Shown here piece by piece: positions 8,767-15,637 of a stretch of 21,403 bases of DNA. A program made the position numbers and the translations under genes. The first letter of the stretch is position 1. Every line of letters starts with the position of its first letter. The notes under the pieces were generated by a model that searched no databases, was not told the origin of the DNA, and saw only the letters and a list, made by a program, of their open reading frames with translations. The stretch covers positions 1 through 21,403 of the forward strand of contig JARGSG010000152.1 of assembly GCA_030374805.1 (NCBI GenBank), in the 5' to 3' direction. Source of the stretch: Gracilaria gracilis. Lineage: Eukaryota; Rhodophyta; Florideophyceae; Gracilariales; Gracilariaceae.

Positions 8767-8971
8767 AAGAGATCAGAGAGGGTTTTACTTGGTGAAGGCA
8801 TATCTTTGGTCATTAACCGTCCTCTGGACATCTCGTAGAGAGCATCGCGCCTTCTCCTTGAACGCGGGAGAGGGTGGACTGCAGAAGTCGTTTCCTACCC
8901 GGAAGGTCTCCGGGGGTCAGGGGTCCGACTCCCTAGGGTACCGGGAATAGTATTTCCTGCCAGTGGGCCCG
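8767..8971 (+). ncRNA. Leader RNA module, element B copy 1
   Basis: This 205-nt block is homologous to the Copia-A leader at 15913-16117 (same length, from AGAGAYCAG to GTGSGCCCG). Two adjacent hairpins: CCCGGA/TCCGGG around AGGTC (8898-8914), and GGGGT/ACTCC around CCG (8920-8932). Being the best-conserved part shared by a coding and a non-coding element, it is a candidate packaging or dimerisation signal. That role is inferred. Confidence 0.6.
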
Positions 8972-9017
8972 ATGATCATTTGTTTGTTGCTTGCTTATGC
9001 TTTTGTGTTTACTAGAG

Positions 9018-9729
9018 CTCAGGAGGTTGATTGTTTTCATGTCTGAGGCTCTGTGTAACCGTTTTCTCTACGCATTCCGGGAGGTTGTCCTTATGCATGT
9101 CTGAGTACAATGAAAGTATCAGAAGGTTGTGATGTACATTTCTGATGTTTCTGTTCGCCAAAGAAGCTCAGAAGGTTGTTGTTTTGCATGTCTGGGATGG
9201 CTGTTATGCTCTTATTGTTTCCGGAAGGTTGCTGTGTTTTTTCATGTCCGGTATCTAGAGTAGAACTGTTGAGCTGGAAGTTTGCTGTGTTTTGCATGTC
9301 CAGCGTATGAATATGTGTGTTTCTGAGCCGGAAGGTTGCTTTGTGTTGCACGTTCGGTGTACAGAACGTTTATGTTGAACCGGAAGGTTGCTATTGTGTT
9401 GCATGTCTGGTTGAACATTGAGATGATTGTTGCTCCGAGAGGTTGTTATGTGTTACATGCTCGGAGAACTGCTTTATTTCATGGACCTAGAAAGTTGTTA
9501 TTTTTGCATGTTTAGGGCATGATCATGATGAATTTGATCCGGAAGGTTGCTCTGTGTTGCATGTCCGGTGTTCAAATGACTGTGGGTGAACCAGAAGGTT
9601 GTCCTGATTTGCATTTCTGGTAAATCTACGGAAAAGAAGTTTTTTCCAAGGGGTTGTTATTTGTTACATACTTGGAGAAAACATATGGTTCAACGATCTA
9701 GAAGGTTGTCATTTGTGCATGTCTAGATC
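9018..9729 (+). ncRNA. Array of 14 stem-loops with conserved loops, copy 1
   Basis: Fourteen units spaced about 50-55 nt apart, each with a 5-8 bp stem around a 17-21 nt loop of consensus AGGTTG-N5-8-TTGCATG. Stems differ but stay paired: CTCAG/CTGAG (9018-9047), ATCAGA/TCTGAT (9118-9146), CTCAGA/TCTGGG (9167-9196), CCGGA/TCCGG (9221-9251), GCTGGA/TCCAGC (9273-9304), GCCGGA/TTCGGT (9327-9358), AACCGGA/TCTGGTT (9378-9412), TCCGAG/CTCGGA (9434-9465), CCTAGA/TTTAGG (9486-9516), CCGGA/TCCGG (9539-9568), ACCAGA/TCTGGT (9590-9621), TCCAAG/CTTGGA (9645-9676), GATCTAGA/TCTAGATC (9695-9729). The unit at about 9077-9105 pairs poorly. The function is unknown; it is probably an RNA-level binding array. 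Confidence 0.8.
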
Positions 9730-9747
9730 CCTTCTGTGTTTTAAGGT

Positions 9748-9800
9748 CAGTGAGAGAGGGAGGGTGTCTGAAGATCATCCTGAGAAATGACCTCTCACTG
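9748..9800 (+). other. Hairpin with purine tract, 1st of three
   Basis: A perfect 9-bp stem CAGTGAGAG (9748-9756) / CTCTCACTG (9792-9800) encloses AGGGAGGGTGT. The purine tract and surrounding bases resemble the true polypurine tract at the LTR boundary. Confidence 0.6.
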
Positions 9801-9844
9801 TCTCATTGCCTTCGTTACAAGTTTTGGAGAACTGCCATTGAAGT

Positions 9845-9884
9845 GAGTGACAGAGTGTTGAAAGAAGACCCGATGCTGTCACTC
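9845..9884 (+). other. Hairpin, 2nd of three
   Basis: A perfect 9-bp stem GAGTGACAG (9845-9853) / CTGTCACTC (9876-9884). In copy 2 the loop side keeps AGGGAGGGTGTTG after the first arm (14601-14650); copy 1 has lost most of that purine tract. Confidence 0.6.
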
Positions 9885-10079
9885 TAATTTTAAGTCAAAC
9901 AGTACGCAAATGTGGTAGAAGGGCACTGGTCATAGATATACGAATATGGACTTTGACACATCTCATTAGGCTGTTGAACTGGCTGTCACCATCATTCTGC
10001 ACGACATTACTGAACGGGTTGCATTGCACATATTACACCAAGTTAATTGTGCTGTTGGTGCTTGTGCTACTCGCTTGAA

Positions 10080-10123
10080 GTCAGTCACAGTGGGAGGGTG
10101 TTGGATGTCATGCTGTCACTGAC
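10080..10123 (+). promoter_or_regulatory. Polypurine tract at LTR boundary, inside a hairpin
   Basis: GGGAGGG (10092-10098) directly precedes the LTR TG, as expected for the plus-strand primer of an LTR retrotransposon. An 11-bp stem with one mismatch, GTCAGTCACAG (10080-10090) / CTGTCACTGAC (10113-10123), brackets the tract and the first bases of U3. Confidence 0.7.
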
Positions 10124-10412
10124 ATCAGGCTGTTCACATATGACAAGTCTAGAATGGTGCCTTGGTATGTGAAACTATGACTTATGTCGTTCTGTACGCT
10201 CCACTGTGTTGGATGGTGGAAGAGCCACCATAGGATGAACGTGTCAGATGTGGTGCTGTGTCGAATATCAAGCTGTTCAGATGGGTTCGTACAGACAGAC
10301 CGTACACCAGGACACGTTGTCTAGAGTGGTCGAGGTGCACAGTGTACACATGTAGCAATGTGGATACTTGGTACATGGTGCACCAGTGTTGACACTGTTG
10401 AGTGGTTGACAT

Positions 10413-10426
10413 CATGTTCGGGTAGT
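10413..10426 (+). repeat. Left 14-bp target-site duplication of LINE-d
   Basis: catgttcgggtagt is repeated exactly at 11544-11557. LTR B1 near 2755-2775 has the uninterrupted sequence (tttgggttgtgctgatgcac), confirming the empty site. The length suits target-primed LINE insertion. Confidence 0.9.
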
Positions 10427-11543
10427 TATTTTTTTTTTTTTTTTTTTCAATCAATTGCTTTTTATTTAAAGTGTTCCCAATGTCCCATGAAGAGCAGCAG
10501 GGTAACACTGTCAAGGTGTAAACTAACTTGGTCAATTACGAACCAACGCAATCATTCTTACTACTTATAGCACAGATTTACAACTGTGCTTCTTCCAATA
10601 CCTCTAGTATTTCGGTCGCCTCCTGTCTCTCTCCAGGTGACCAATCTTCCATTCCGAGTAGTACCTTCAGTCTTCCGTACTTCCAGTACTCGTGCCCAAG
10701 TACATCACGTGCCTCCATTGGGTTCGCTGGGAACTCATTGAAGTACCATCGGATACCCATCATTCGGTGCGAAACTTTGCGCAACCGAAGAACGGGTGGG
10801 TATTTTCCATTCGCAGCACACGGGATTTTGCGAACGCGTCTTGCCGAGGCACGTTTCCACTCCGCATCCCGTACTCTTCCTATTCCTTTTGTACACACAT
10901 TATCAATTTCAGCTCGTAGTGCTGGAATTGAAGGATGTGCATTATACAGCGACAGCTGCCGAAATGCCCGGTTCACCTTCAACTGTCGCGATCTGTGTTC
11001 CAATTCAAGGTTCAATGCCGTCTCACGACACGATTGATAATGCCGTAGACGTTTGGAGGCGAGCACAATTCGTCGCAGAGCCGCAGACTCTAAACGACAA
11101 AGTGCACGCATCATCGGCACCCGATATGTTCCAAACCGAGATGCCATTTTTCCAAGAATCAGTTTGAAGAACGTTGCTTCAAGCTTCACTACCGCCATTT
11201 CCAAATGAGGCGTGAGCGGTACAAGATGCAACGCATATTCGTAAATCGACCTCACGAATGCGCGGTACAAACTCACACAGCTGCGCGTATCAAATCCATT
11301 CCGGTGCAGACCAGCACCGGCTAGGCTTCCCAATCGACGTTGAGCATTTTGTACGCGTTCCATGTGCTTGTCGGTTGTTACTCCATTGGTGTTTAGAGAC
11401 ACCCCCAGATATACTGCACTACGTACCACGCTCAGCTTATCACCAGCAAGTGTGAATATTGCAGACTGATTTTGGTCTGCAGGCAGTTGCAGTACTATCG
11501 ACTTGCCGTTTGCAGTGTTCCACGGCATTTGCATTTCTTTGCC
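10427..11543 (-). mobile_element. LINE-d: young 5'-truncated LINE in the B LTR
   Basis: The minus-strand insertion has a T-tract (reverse poly-A) at about 10427-10447, the family end CAATTGATTG, AATAAA (reverse at 10461-10466), a 3' UTR, and an ORF2 C-terminal region that stays open to the truncation point at 11543. It is flanked by perfect 14-bp duplicates. Perfect duplicates, a long A tail and an open frame all say it is recent. It matches LINE-e almost exactly where they overlap. Confidence 0.92.
10578..11543 (-). CDS. LINE ORF2 C-terminal region, 5'-truncated but open
   Basis: About 322 codons without a stop, from GKEMQMPWNTANGK (RT thumb side, some 25 residues after where the FADD box would be) to the terminal LEEAQL. 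It contains no RT catalytic motif, so it cannot reverse transcribe on its own. Recognisable stretches are LYRAFVRSIYEYALHL, SRFGTYRVPMMRAL and VRKIPCAANGKYPP. The long ORF seems to start at an ATG at 11588, but those first 15 codons are LTR sequence read through the junction, not LINE. It is the best reference for the intact C-terminal sequence of this LINE family. It is a fragment, probably not expressed as such. Confidence 0.82.
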   Translation of the reverse strand, partial: GKEMQMPWNTANGKSIVLQLPADQNQSAIFTLAGDKLSVVRSAVYLGVSLNTNGVTTDKHMERVQNAQRRLGSLAGAGLHRNGFDTRSCVSLYRAFVRSIYEYALHLVPLTPHLEMAVVKLEATFFKLILGKMASRFGTYRVPMMRALCRLESAALRRIVLASKRLRHYQSCRETALNLELEHRSRQLKVNRAFRQLSLYNAHPSIPALRAEIDNVCTKGIGRVRDAEWKRASARRVRKIPCAANGKYPPVLRLRKVSHRMMGIRWYFNEFPANPMEARDVLGHEYWKYGRLKVLLGMEDWSPGERQEATEILEVLEEAQL

Positions 11544-12032
11544 CATGTTCGGGTAGTGCTGCATGCACATGTATGTATCTGGATGCATGGAACTTGTTGG
11601 CTGTGTTTGGTTCAGGTCATATGGTTTACAGGTACTTGTTGCTGACGTGTGACTTGGTGAGCCTAGACATACACATTATGGCCTCGTGTAGTGATTACAG
11701 GTTGCAGGGAACAGGTGCGGAGGTTTGTGTATGGATTGTCGTGGTCTGGTCATTATGATGCGCGGTCGTATTGTGTGTATGCACTGTCATGGATGCGCAT
11801 GGCTGTACATTGTTGTACATTGTTGTACATTGTTTTGCAATATTGTACGGAATTGTTTTGCACTGCTGTACACTGCTGTGCACTGTTGTGCCTTGTTACT
11901 TGTAAGCTGTCATGAATTGTGGCAGCGTTACCATGTCATGTTAGAAGATGATTGGTAGTATTGAGTGTCCCTGCTTAGTGGCTTAGGTTTTACTCAGAGT
12001 TGGAGTTGTTCGGTGGTGCGACGAAGAAGTGC

Positions 12033-12039
12033 TATATAA
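12033..12039 (+). promoter_or_regulatory. TATA box of LTR B2
   Basis: TATATAA in the context AGTGCTATATAAGTTGTGAGC, about 95 bp before the LTR end, conserved in LTR C and nearly so in B1. Transcription of element B would start some 25-35 bp downstream and run into internal copy 2. Confidence 0.7.
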
Positions 12040-12134
12040 GTTGTGAGCTACGCACCTCCAAGTAAATCTCAGCCAGAGCTGGCGAACTTCCCTTGCCTCC
12101 CCACAACTTTCCCTTCGAGCTATAACCTCCATCA

Positions 12135-12148
12135 GGTTATGGGCCCAG
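12135..12148 (+). promoter_or_regulatory. Primer-binding site, initiator tRNA-Met anticodon arm type
   Basis: GGTTATGGGCCCAG begins right after the LTR CA. Its complement, CTGGGCCCATAACC, is the conserved anticodon stem-loop of eukaryotic initiator tRNA-Met, with the CAT anticodon inside. Drosophila copia uses a 5' half of this tRNA as primer, so the same mode is likely here. Confidence 0.82.
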
Positions 12149-13029
12149 CCCCGCTGACCTCTGCCGATTTTGTTCGTCATGATTCCCTTTCCGCCGCCCT
12201 CCCTCACCGCCAACCTCGTTATTCATCGCCGTTGTTGATGTTTCCGTTGTTAGTTTGATTCCGTATCTTGTGTTATTGGTTGGTTTTTTTGGTGTTGTAA
12301 TTCCCTTTTTTCGATTGCGTTCCTCCCTGAGGGTGTTGTGTTGGTAGTGGTTCGACGTTGACTCTCTATCGTGATTGTGTGTTGGGTGCTCGTTGTTGCC
12401 CTTGTTGTCCATCGCTATCTGATTGGTTTGGTCTCCTTCTATTGGTCTTGTTGTCGGGATCCCCGCGTCGTGTTTACGGGTTCTGATCCGAGAGGTTGAG
12501 ACCATTTTTATCGAAGTCTGGGCACTAGCTTTGTGCTCAGCAGTTGTTGTTGTTGAAATCCGTGCACTACGTGTGTGCTATGCATTTTGTGGTCATCACT
12601 GCAATACCTGTGCGACGAACGGTTGATCCGAGTAATCGGGGACGGGAGCCAGGCGGCTTGAACCAAGGCGGACGTGCTGACTAGCGGGCTCCACCGGTCT
12701 TTTTGGGCCGATAACGGTGTTGTACCGCGAGCGCTGAAGCTAACGGGGTGCCGTGGCGTACTGCACTTGGGTTGTGGTGTTTGTTTTTTGTTTGTTGAAT
12801 CTGACTGTGTGTTAGGTGCTTGGATGGCGGTGAAGGCATCCATAAGGAGCTTTTGATCCGTGCAATTGACTCATTGGTTTGTCCAGTGGGCTTTTAGTAC
12901 GGAGAGGCAACGTATCGAAGGCTGACCTCCCATTGGGATCAGGCCGCTTGTGATCTTCATTGATTGCTCGCTAGAAGCGTACCTTGGGTGTCAAAGTAGC
13001 TGCTGTTTCAAAGTCGCGCAAGTTCTTGG

Positions 13030-13234
13030 AAGAGATCAGAGAGGGTTTTACTTGGTGAAGGCATATCTTTGGTCATTAACCGTCCTCTGGACATCTCGTA
13101 GAGAGCATCGCGCCTTCTCCTTGAACGCGGGAGATGGTGGACTGCAGAAGTCGTTTCCTCCCCGGAAGGTCTCCGGGGGTCAGGAGTTCGACTCCCTAGG
13201 GTACCGGGAATAGTATTTCCTGCCAGTGGGCCCG
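13030..13234 (+). ncRNA. Leader RNA module, element B copy 2
   Basis: The same 205-nt block as at 8767-8971. Hairpin 1 is a 7-bp stem CCCCGGA/TCCGGGG around AGGTC (13160-13178). Hairpin 2 is GGAGT/ACTCC around TCG (13183-13195); copy 1 has GGGGT against the same 3' arm, a G-U pair replacing A-U. The GTTCGACTCC string resembles a pol III B box, but the tRNA T-stem does not form. Confidence 0.6.
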
Positions 13235-13400
13235 ATGATCATTTGTTTGTTGCTTGCTTTTGCTTTTGTGTTTAATGGAACTCAAGAGGTTCAGTGTTTT
13301 CATGCCTGAGACTCTGTGTAACTGTTTTCTCCACGCATTCCGGGAGGTTGTCCTTATGCATGTCTGAGTACAATGAAAGTATCAGAAGGTTGTGATGTAC

Positions 13401-13800
13401 GCGTTCGCAAAATCCCGTGTGCTGCGAATGGAAAATACCCACCCGTTCTTCGGTTGCGCAAAGTTTCGCACCGAATGATGGGTATCCGATGGTACTTCAA
13501 TGAGTTCCCAGCGAACCCAATGGAGGCACGTGATGTACTTGGGCACGAGTACTGGAAGTACGGAAGACTGAAGGTACTACTCGGAATGGAAGATTGGTCA
13601 CCTGGAGAGAGACAGGAGGCGACCGAAATACTAGAGGTATTGGAAGAAGCACAGTTGTAAATCTGTGCTATAAGTAGTAAGAATGATTGCGTTGGTTCGT
13701 AATTGACCAAGTTAGTTTACACCTTGACAGTGTTACCCTGCTGCTCTTCATGGGACATTGGGAACACTATAAATAAAAAGCAATTGATTGAAAAAAAAAA
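13401..13800 (+). mobile_element. LINE-e: short 5'-truncated LINE in the hairpin array
   Basis: A 400-bp plus-strand insertion with the ORF2 C-terminal 85 codons, the 3' UTR, AATAAA at 13772-13777, CAATTGATTG and an A10-11 tail. Target duplication atgtac(g) is at 13395-13401 and 13801-13807; the left boundary is ambiguous by 2-3 bases because of microhomology with the LINE (acgcgttcg). Its coding part matches LINE-d residue for residue, so it is recent. Confidence 0.88.
13402..13660 (+). pseudogene. LINE ORF2 C-terminal fragment (LINE-e)
   Basis: Open frame of about 85 codons from VRKIPCAANGKYPP to the terminal LEEAQL and stop. The apparent upstream start at 13373 lies in element B, so the ORF is a chance fusion. 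No catalytic domain is present. Confidence 0.8.
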
Positions 13801-14460
13801 ATGTACGTGTCTGAAATTTCTGATCGCCAAAGAAGCTCAGAAGGTTGTTGTTTTGCATGCCCGGGATGACTGTTATATTCTTATTGTTTCCGGAAGGTTG
13901 CTGTGTTTTTGCATGTCCGGTATCTAGAGGAGAGCTGTTGAGCTGGAAGGTTGCGTTGTTTTGCATGTCCGGCGTATGAGTATGTGTTTTTGACCCGGAA
14001 GGTTGCTTTGTTATGCACGTTTGGTGTACAGAACGTTTGTGTTGAACCGGAAGGTTGCTATTGTGTTGCATATCTGGTTGAACATTGAGATGATTGTTGC
14101 CCCGAGAGGTTGTTATGTGTTACATGCTCGGAGAACTGCTTTATTTCATGGACCTAGAAAGTTGTTATTTTTGCATGTTTAGGGCATGATCATGATGAAT
14201 TTGATCCGGAAGGTTGCTCTGTGTTGCATGTCCGGTGTTCAAATGATTGTGGGTGAACCAGAAGGTTGTCCTGATTTGCATGTCTGGTAAATCTACGGAA
14301 GAGAAGTTTTTCCAAGAGGTTGTTATTTGTTTCATGCTTGGAGAAAATATATGGTTCAAGGATCTAGAAGGTTGTCATTTGTGTATGTCTAGATCGCTTC
14401 TGTGATGGTATTGAGGCAGAAAGTGTCTTGCTGTGCAGGTTTGAGAGGAACTGGAATTCA

Positions 14461-14655
14461 ATTTGCTTTAAAGGTCAGTGAGAGAGGGACGGTGTCTGAA
14501 GACCATCCTGAGATTTGACCTTTCACTGTCTTGCCAGTTCTTTGCTGCTTAGAAGATGGTGTCTCACTGCCTTCGTTACAAGTGTTGGAGTATTGCGATT
14601 GAAGTGAGTGACAGAGGGAGGGTGTTGAAAGAAGACCCGATGCTGTCACTCTAAT
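14461..14655 (+). other. Two purine-tract hairpins, copy 2
   Basis: First: GTCAGTGAGAGAGGGACGG... with a partly paired TTTCACTG arm near 14520. Second: GAGTGACAGAGGGAGGGTGTTG... with CTGTCACTC closing it near 14643-14651. In the second, the stretch CAGAGGGAGGGTGTTG is the same as the real PPT/LTR junction at 14855-14870, so it is an internal look-alike of the plus-strand primer site. Confidence 0.6.
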
Positions 14656-14846
14656 TTTAAGTCAAACAGTACGCAAGTGAGGTAGAAGTACACTGGTCAT
14701 AGATATACGAATATGGACTTTGACACATCTCATTAGGCTGTTGAACTTTCTGTCACCATCCTTCTGCACGATATTACTGAAAGGGTTGCATTGCACATTA
14801 TACACCAAGTTAATTGTGCTGTTGGTGCTTGTGCTACTCGCTTGAA

Positions 14847-14890
14847 GTCAGTAACAGAGGGAGGGTGTTGGATGTCATGCTGTCACTGAC
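14847..14890 (+). promoter_or_regulatory. Polypurine tract of element B copy 2, in a hairpin
   Basis: AGAGGGAGGG (14856-14865) directly precedes LTR TG at 14866. GTCAGTAACAG (14847-14857) and CTGTCACTGAC (14880-14890) pair with one mismatch around it. The mismatched base differs from copy 1, so the fully paired form is probably ancestral: the inverted fragment at 7791-7801 has the exact complement GTCAGTGACAG. Confidence 0.65.
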
Positions 14891-14927
14891 ATCAAGCTGT
14901 TCACATGTGACAAGTCTAGAATGGTAC
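14866..14927 (+). repeat. Start of a third element B LTR, cut by Copia-A
   Basis: 62 bp matching the start of LTRs B1 and B2 (TGTTGGATGTCATGCTG...TCTAGAATGGTAC), then the TG of the Copia-A LTR. The last five bases, ggtac (14923-14927), would be the left target duplication of Copia-A. The rest of this LTR should lie beyond the right end of the window. Confidence 0.82.
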
Positions 14928-15040
14928 TGTTGATGTTCGGACATGGTCGAGTGCCGGTCAGTCCTACAGGTTGGTCTCGGACTACTTGGAAGCAAAGTTG
15001 CAGGGGACGATGGGTACTTTTGGGCACCCTCTTCGCAAAA

Positions 15041-15090
15041 GCGCATATGCGCCTCTGCTCAACCCCAACGTGAAACGGCAATATGATTGG
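15041..15090 (+). promoter_or_regulatory. U3 palindrome and inverted CCAAT box (Copia-A 5' LTR)
   Basis: Perfect palindrome GCGCATATGCGC at 15041-15052, CAACGTGAAAC near 15067, and ATTGG (reverse CCAAT) at 15086-15090 followed by CTACTGCAAATG. The block is unchanged at 21049-21098 and conserved in solo LTR C, which argues for a shared promoter function. Confidence 0.5.
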
Positions 15091-15460
15091 CTACTGCAAA
15101 TGCTCTTGTGCAACGTGGTGTCTACAAGTGCCATGGATTGTATGGAGAGTTATGGTGGTATGGGCCAAGTGGAGCTCTGTGATTGGACGAGGCTTAGAGT
15201 AGTAGACTGACTATGCAGATAGCGAGTATGTGCTTTTCTAGGCTGGAATGGGCGGTTTTGCATGCAATATGCGATTCTGGGATGCGCAAGGCGGGTGGAG
15301 TGCCACCATGCAAATTGATGATTTTTTAGATCTGGTCCTGAATCAAAGGACTGGCAATGGATTTGTAGTGTTGATTGATTTAGTTATTTGAAATTGTTGT
15401 ACTCCAGTTTGCGCGCACTTTCCGTGTACAACTGCACACACGTGCAACTTGTAATGACCG

Positions 15461-15485
15461 CCGTCGTCGCTTGCTGCGACGACGG
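15461..15485 (+). other. Perfect 10-bp inverted repeat in Copia-A LTR
   Basis: CCGTCGTCGC (15461-15470), loop TTGCT, GCGACGACGG (15476-15485). Very stable as RNA or cruciform. It is not in the B-type LTRs. The 3' LTR copy lies just outside the window. Confidence 0.7.
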
Positions 15486-15637
15486 TGAAGCGCGCGCTAG
15501 GGTATTTGTAGGTTGTGATCGACGACCCTCGACTAAACGGGTCGACCCAAGGCAACCTTCACTTGTTTTACTTTCTCTTTCTTCAATATCCATCTCTACT
15601 TACTTCCCTTTCTACCCTACCTGCGTGCGTATCGTTA

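Larger units (their letters stand above)
8004..10098 (+). mobile_element. Element B internal region, copy 1 (non-coding LARD)
   Basis: About 2.1 kb is repeated at 12250-14865 in the same orientation; the stretch 8260-8960 is almost identical to 12520-13220. No frame encodes a recognisable protein. The similar short ORFs in the two copies (for instance 8687-8950 and 12950-13213) only reflect DNA identity. It contains the leader module, the 14-hairpin array and the PPT hairpins annotated separately. It ends in PPT GGGAGGG at 10092-10098 directly before the LTR. The 5' end, including primer site and 5' LTR, is missing, cut at the junction with the inverted copia fragment. Confidence 0.78.
10099..12134 (+). 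repeat. Complete element B LTR (B2) with LINE-d inside
   Basis: It starts TGTTGGATGTCATGC after a polypurine tract and ends CCTCCATCA directly before the primer site, so it acts at once as 3' LTR of internal copy 1 and 5' LTR of internal copy 2. Removing LINE-d and one 14-bp target duplicate (10427-11557) leaves about 905 bp, against 966 bp for B1 and 797 bp for C. The TATA box is at 12033-12039. U3 contains TTGTACATTG repeats near 11802-11835. Confidence 0.85.
13281..14395 (+). ncRNA. Array of 14 stem-loops, copy 2 (interrupted by LINE-e)
   Basis: Second copy of the array, about 715 bp without LINE-e, which sits in the third unit. Loops again follow AGGTTG...TTGCATG. Stems such as GCTGGA/TCCGGC (from about 13940), AACCGGA/TCTGGTT, CCGAG/CTCGG, CCTAGA/TTTAGG, ACCAGA/TCTGGT, TCCAAG/CTTGGA and GATCTAGA/TCTAGATC (14361-14395) are kept. 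Compared with copy 1, some stem changes keep pairing through G-U (A to G in the sixth unit); others weaken it (fourth, seventh and ninth units), as expected if this copy is partly decayed. Confidence 0.78.
12149..14865 (+). mobile_element. Element B internal region, copy 2 (non-coding LARD)
   Basis: It follows the primer site and ends in PPT AGAGGGAGGG (14856-14865) before a new LTR, so it is structurally complete: about 2.3 kb once LINE-e is removed. No coding capacity for Gag or Pol is visible on either strand. Compared with copy 1 it has about 100 extra 5' bases and small insertions near 14404-14460 and 14520-14570. It carries leader module, hairpin array and PPT hairpins in the same order as copy 1. 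Size and lack of genes fit a large retrotransposon derivative mobilised by another element's proteins. Confidence 0.8.
14928..15637 (+). repeat. Copia-A 5' LTR
   Basis: 710 bp from TGTTGATGTTCGG to ...ATCGTTA, directly before the primer site. The end reads TA rather than the usual CA; the 3' LTR end is outside the window and cannot confirm it. U3 holds the palindrome/CCAAT block. The second half has GC-rich inverted repeats and a long pyrimidine tract (about 15555-15625). I see no clear TATA box, unlike the B-type LTRs. Confidence 0.85.

Noticed and set aside
8687..8950. 87-codon ORF present in both element B copies (also 12950-13213)
   Set aside because: The copies are nearly identical DNA, so ORF conservation carries no information; the frame crosses the leader hairpins and resembles no protein I know.
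9018..9729. CRISPR-like array (regular repeats with spacers)
   Set aside because: The repeated part is the loop of hairpins whose arms covary; spacers are similar between the two copies, the context is eukaryotic retrotransposon DNA, and there are no cas genes.
10578..11588. 336-aa protein starting at the ATG at 11588
   Set aside because: The first 15 codons are LTR sequence outside the LINE insertion; the start is accidental.
13172..13200. tRNA-like B box (GTTCGACTCC) suggesting a tRNA or SINE
   Set aside because: The T-stem does not pair, no acceptor stem or good A box is found; a short hairpin shared with the Copia-A leader explains it better.
14971..15210. 79-codon ORF in U3 of both Copia-A LTRs (also 20979-21218)
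   Set aside because: Both LTRs derive from one template at insertion; most differences between them in this frame change amino acids, so no sign of selection.
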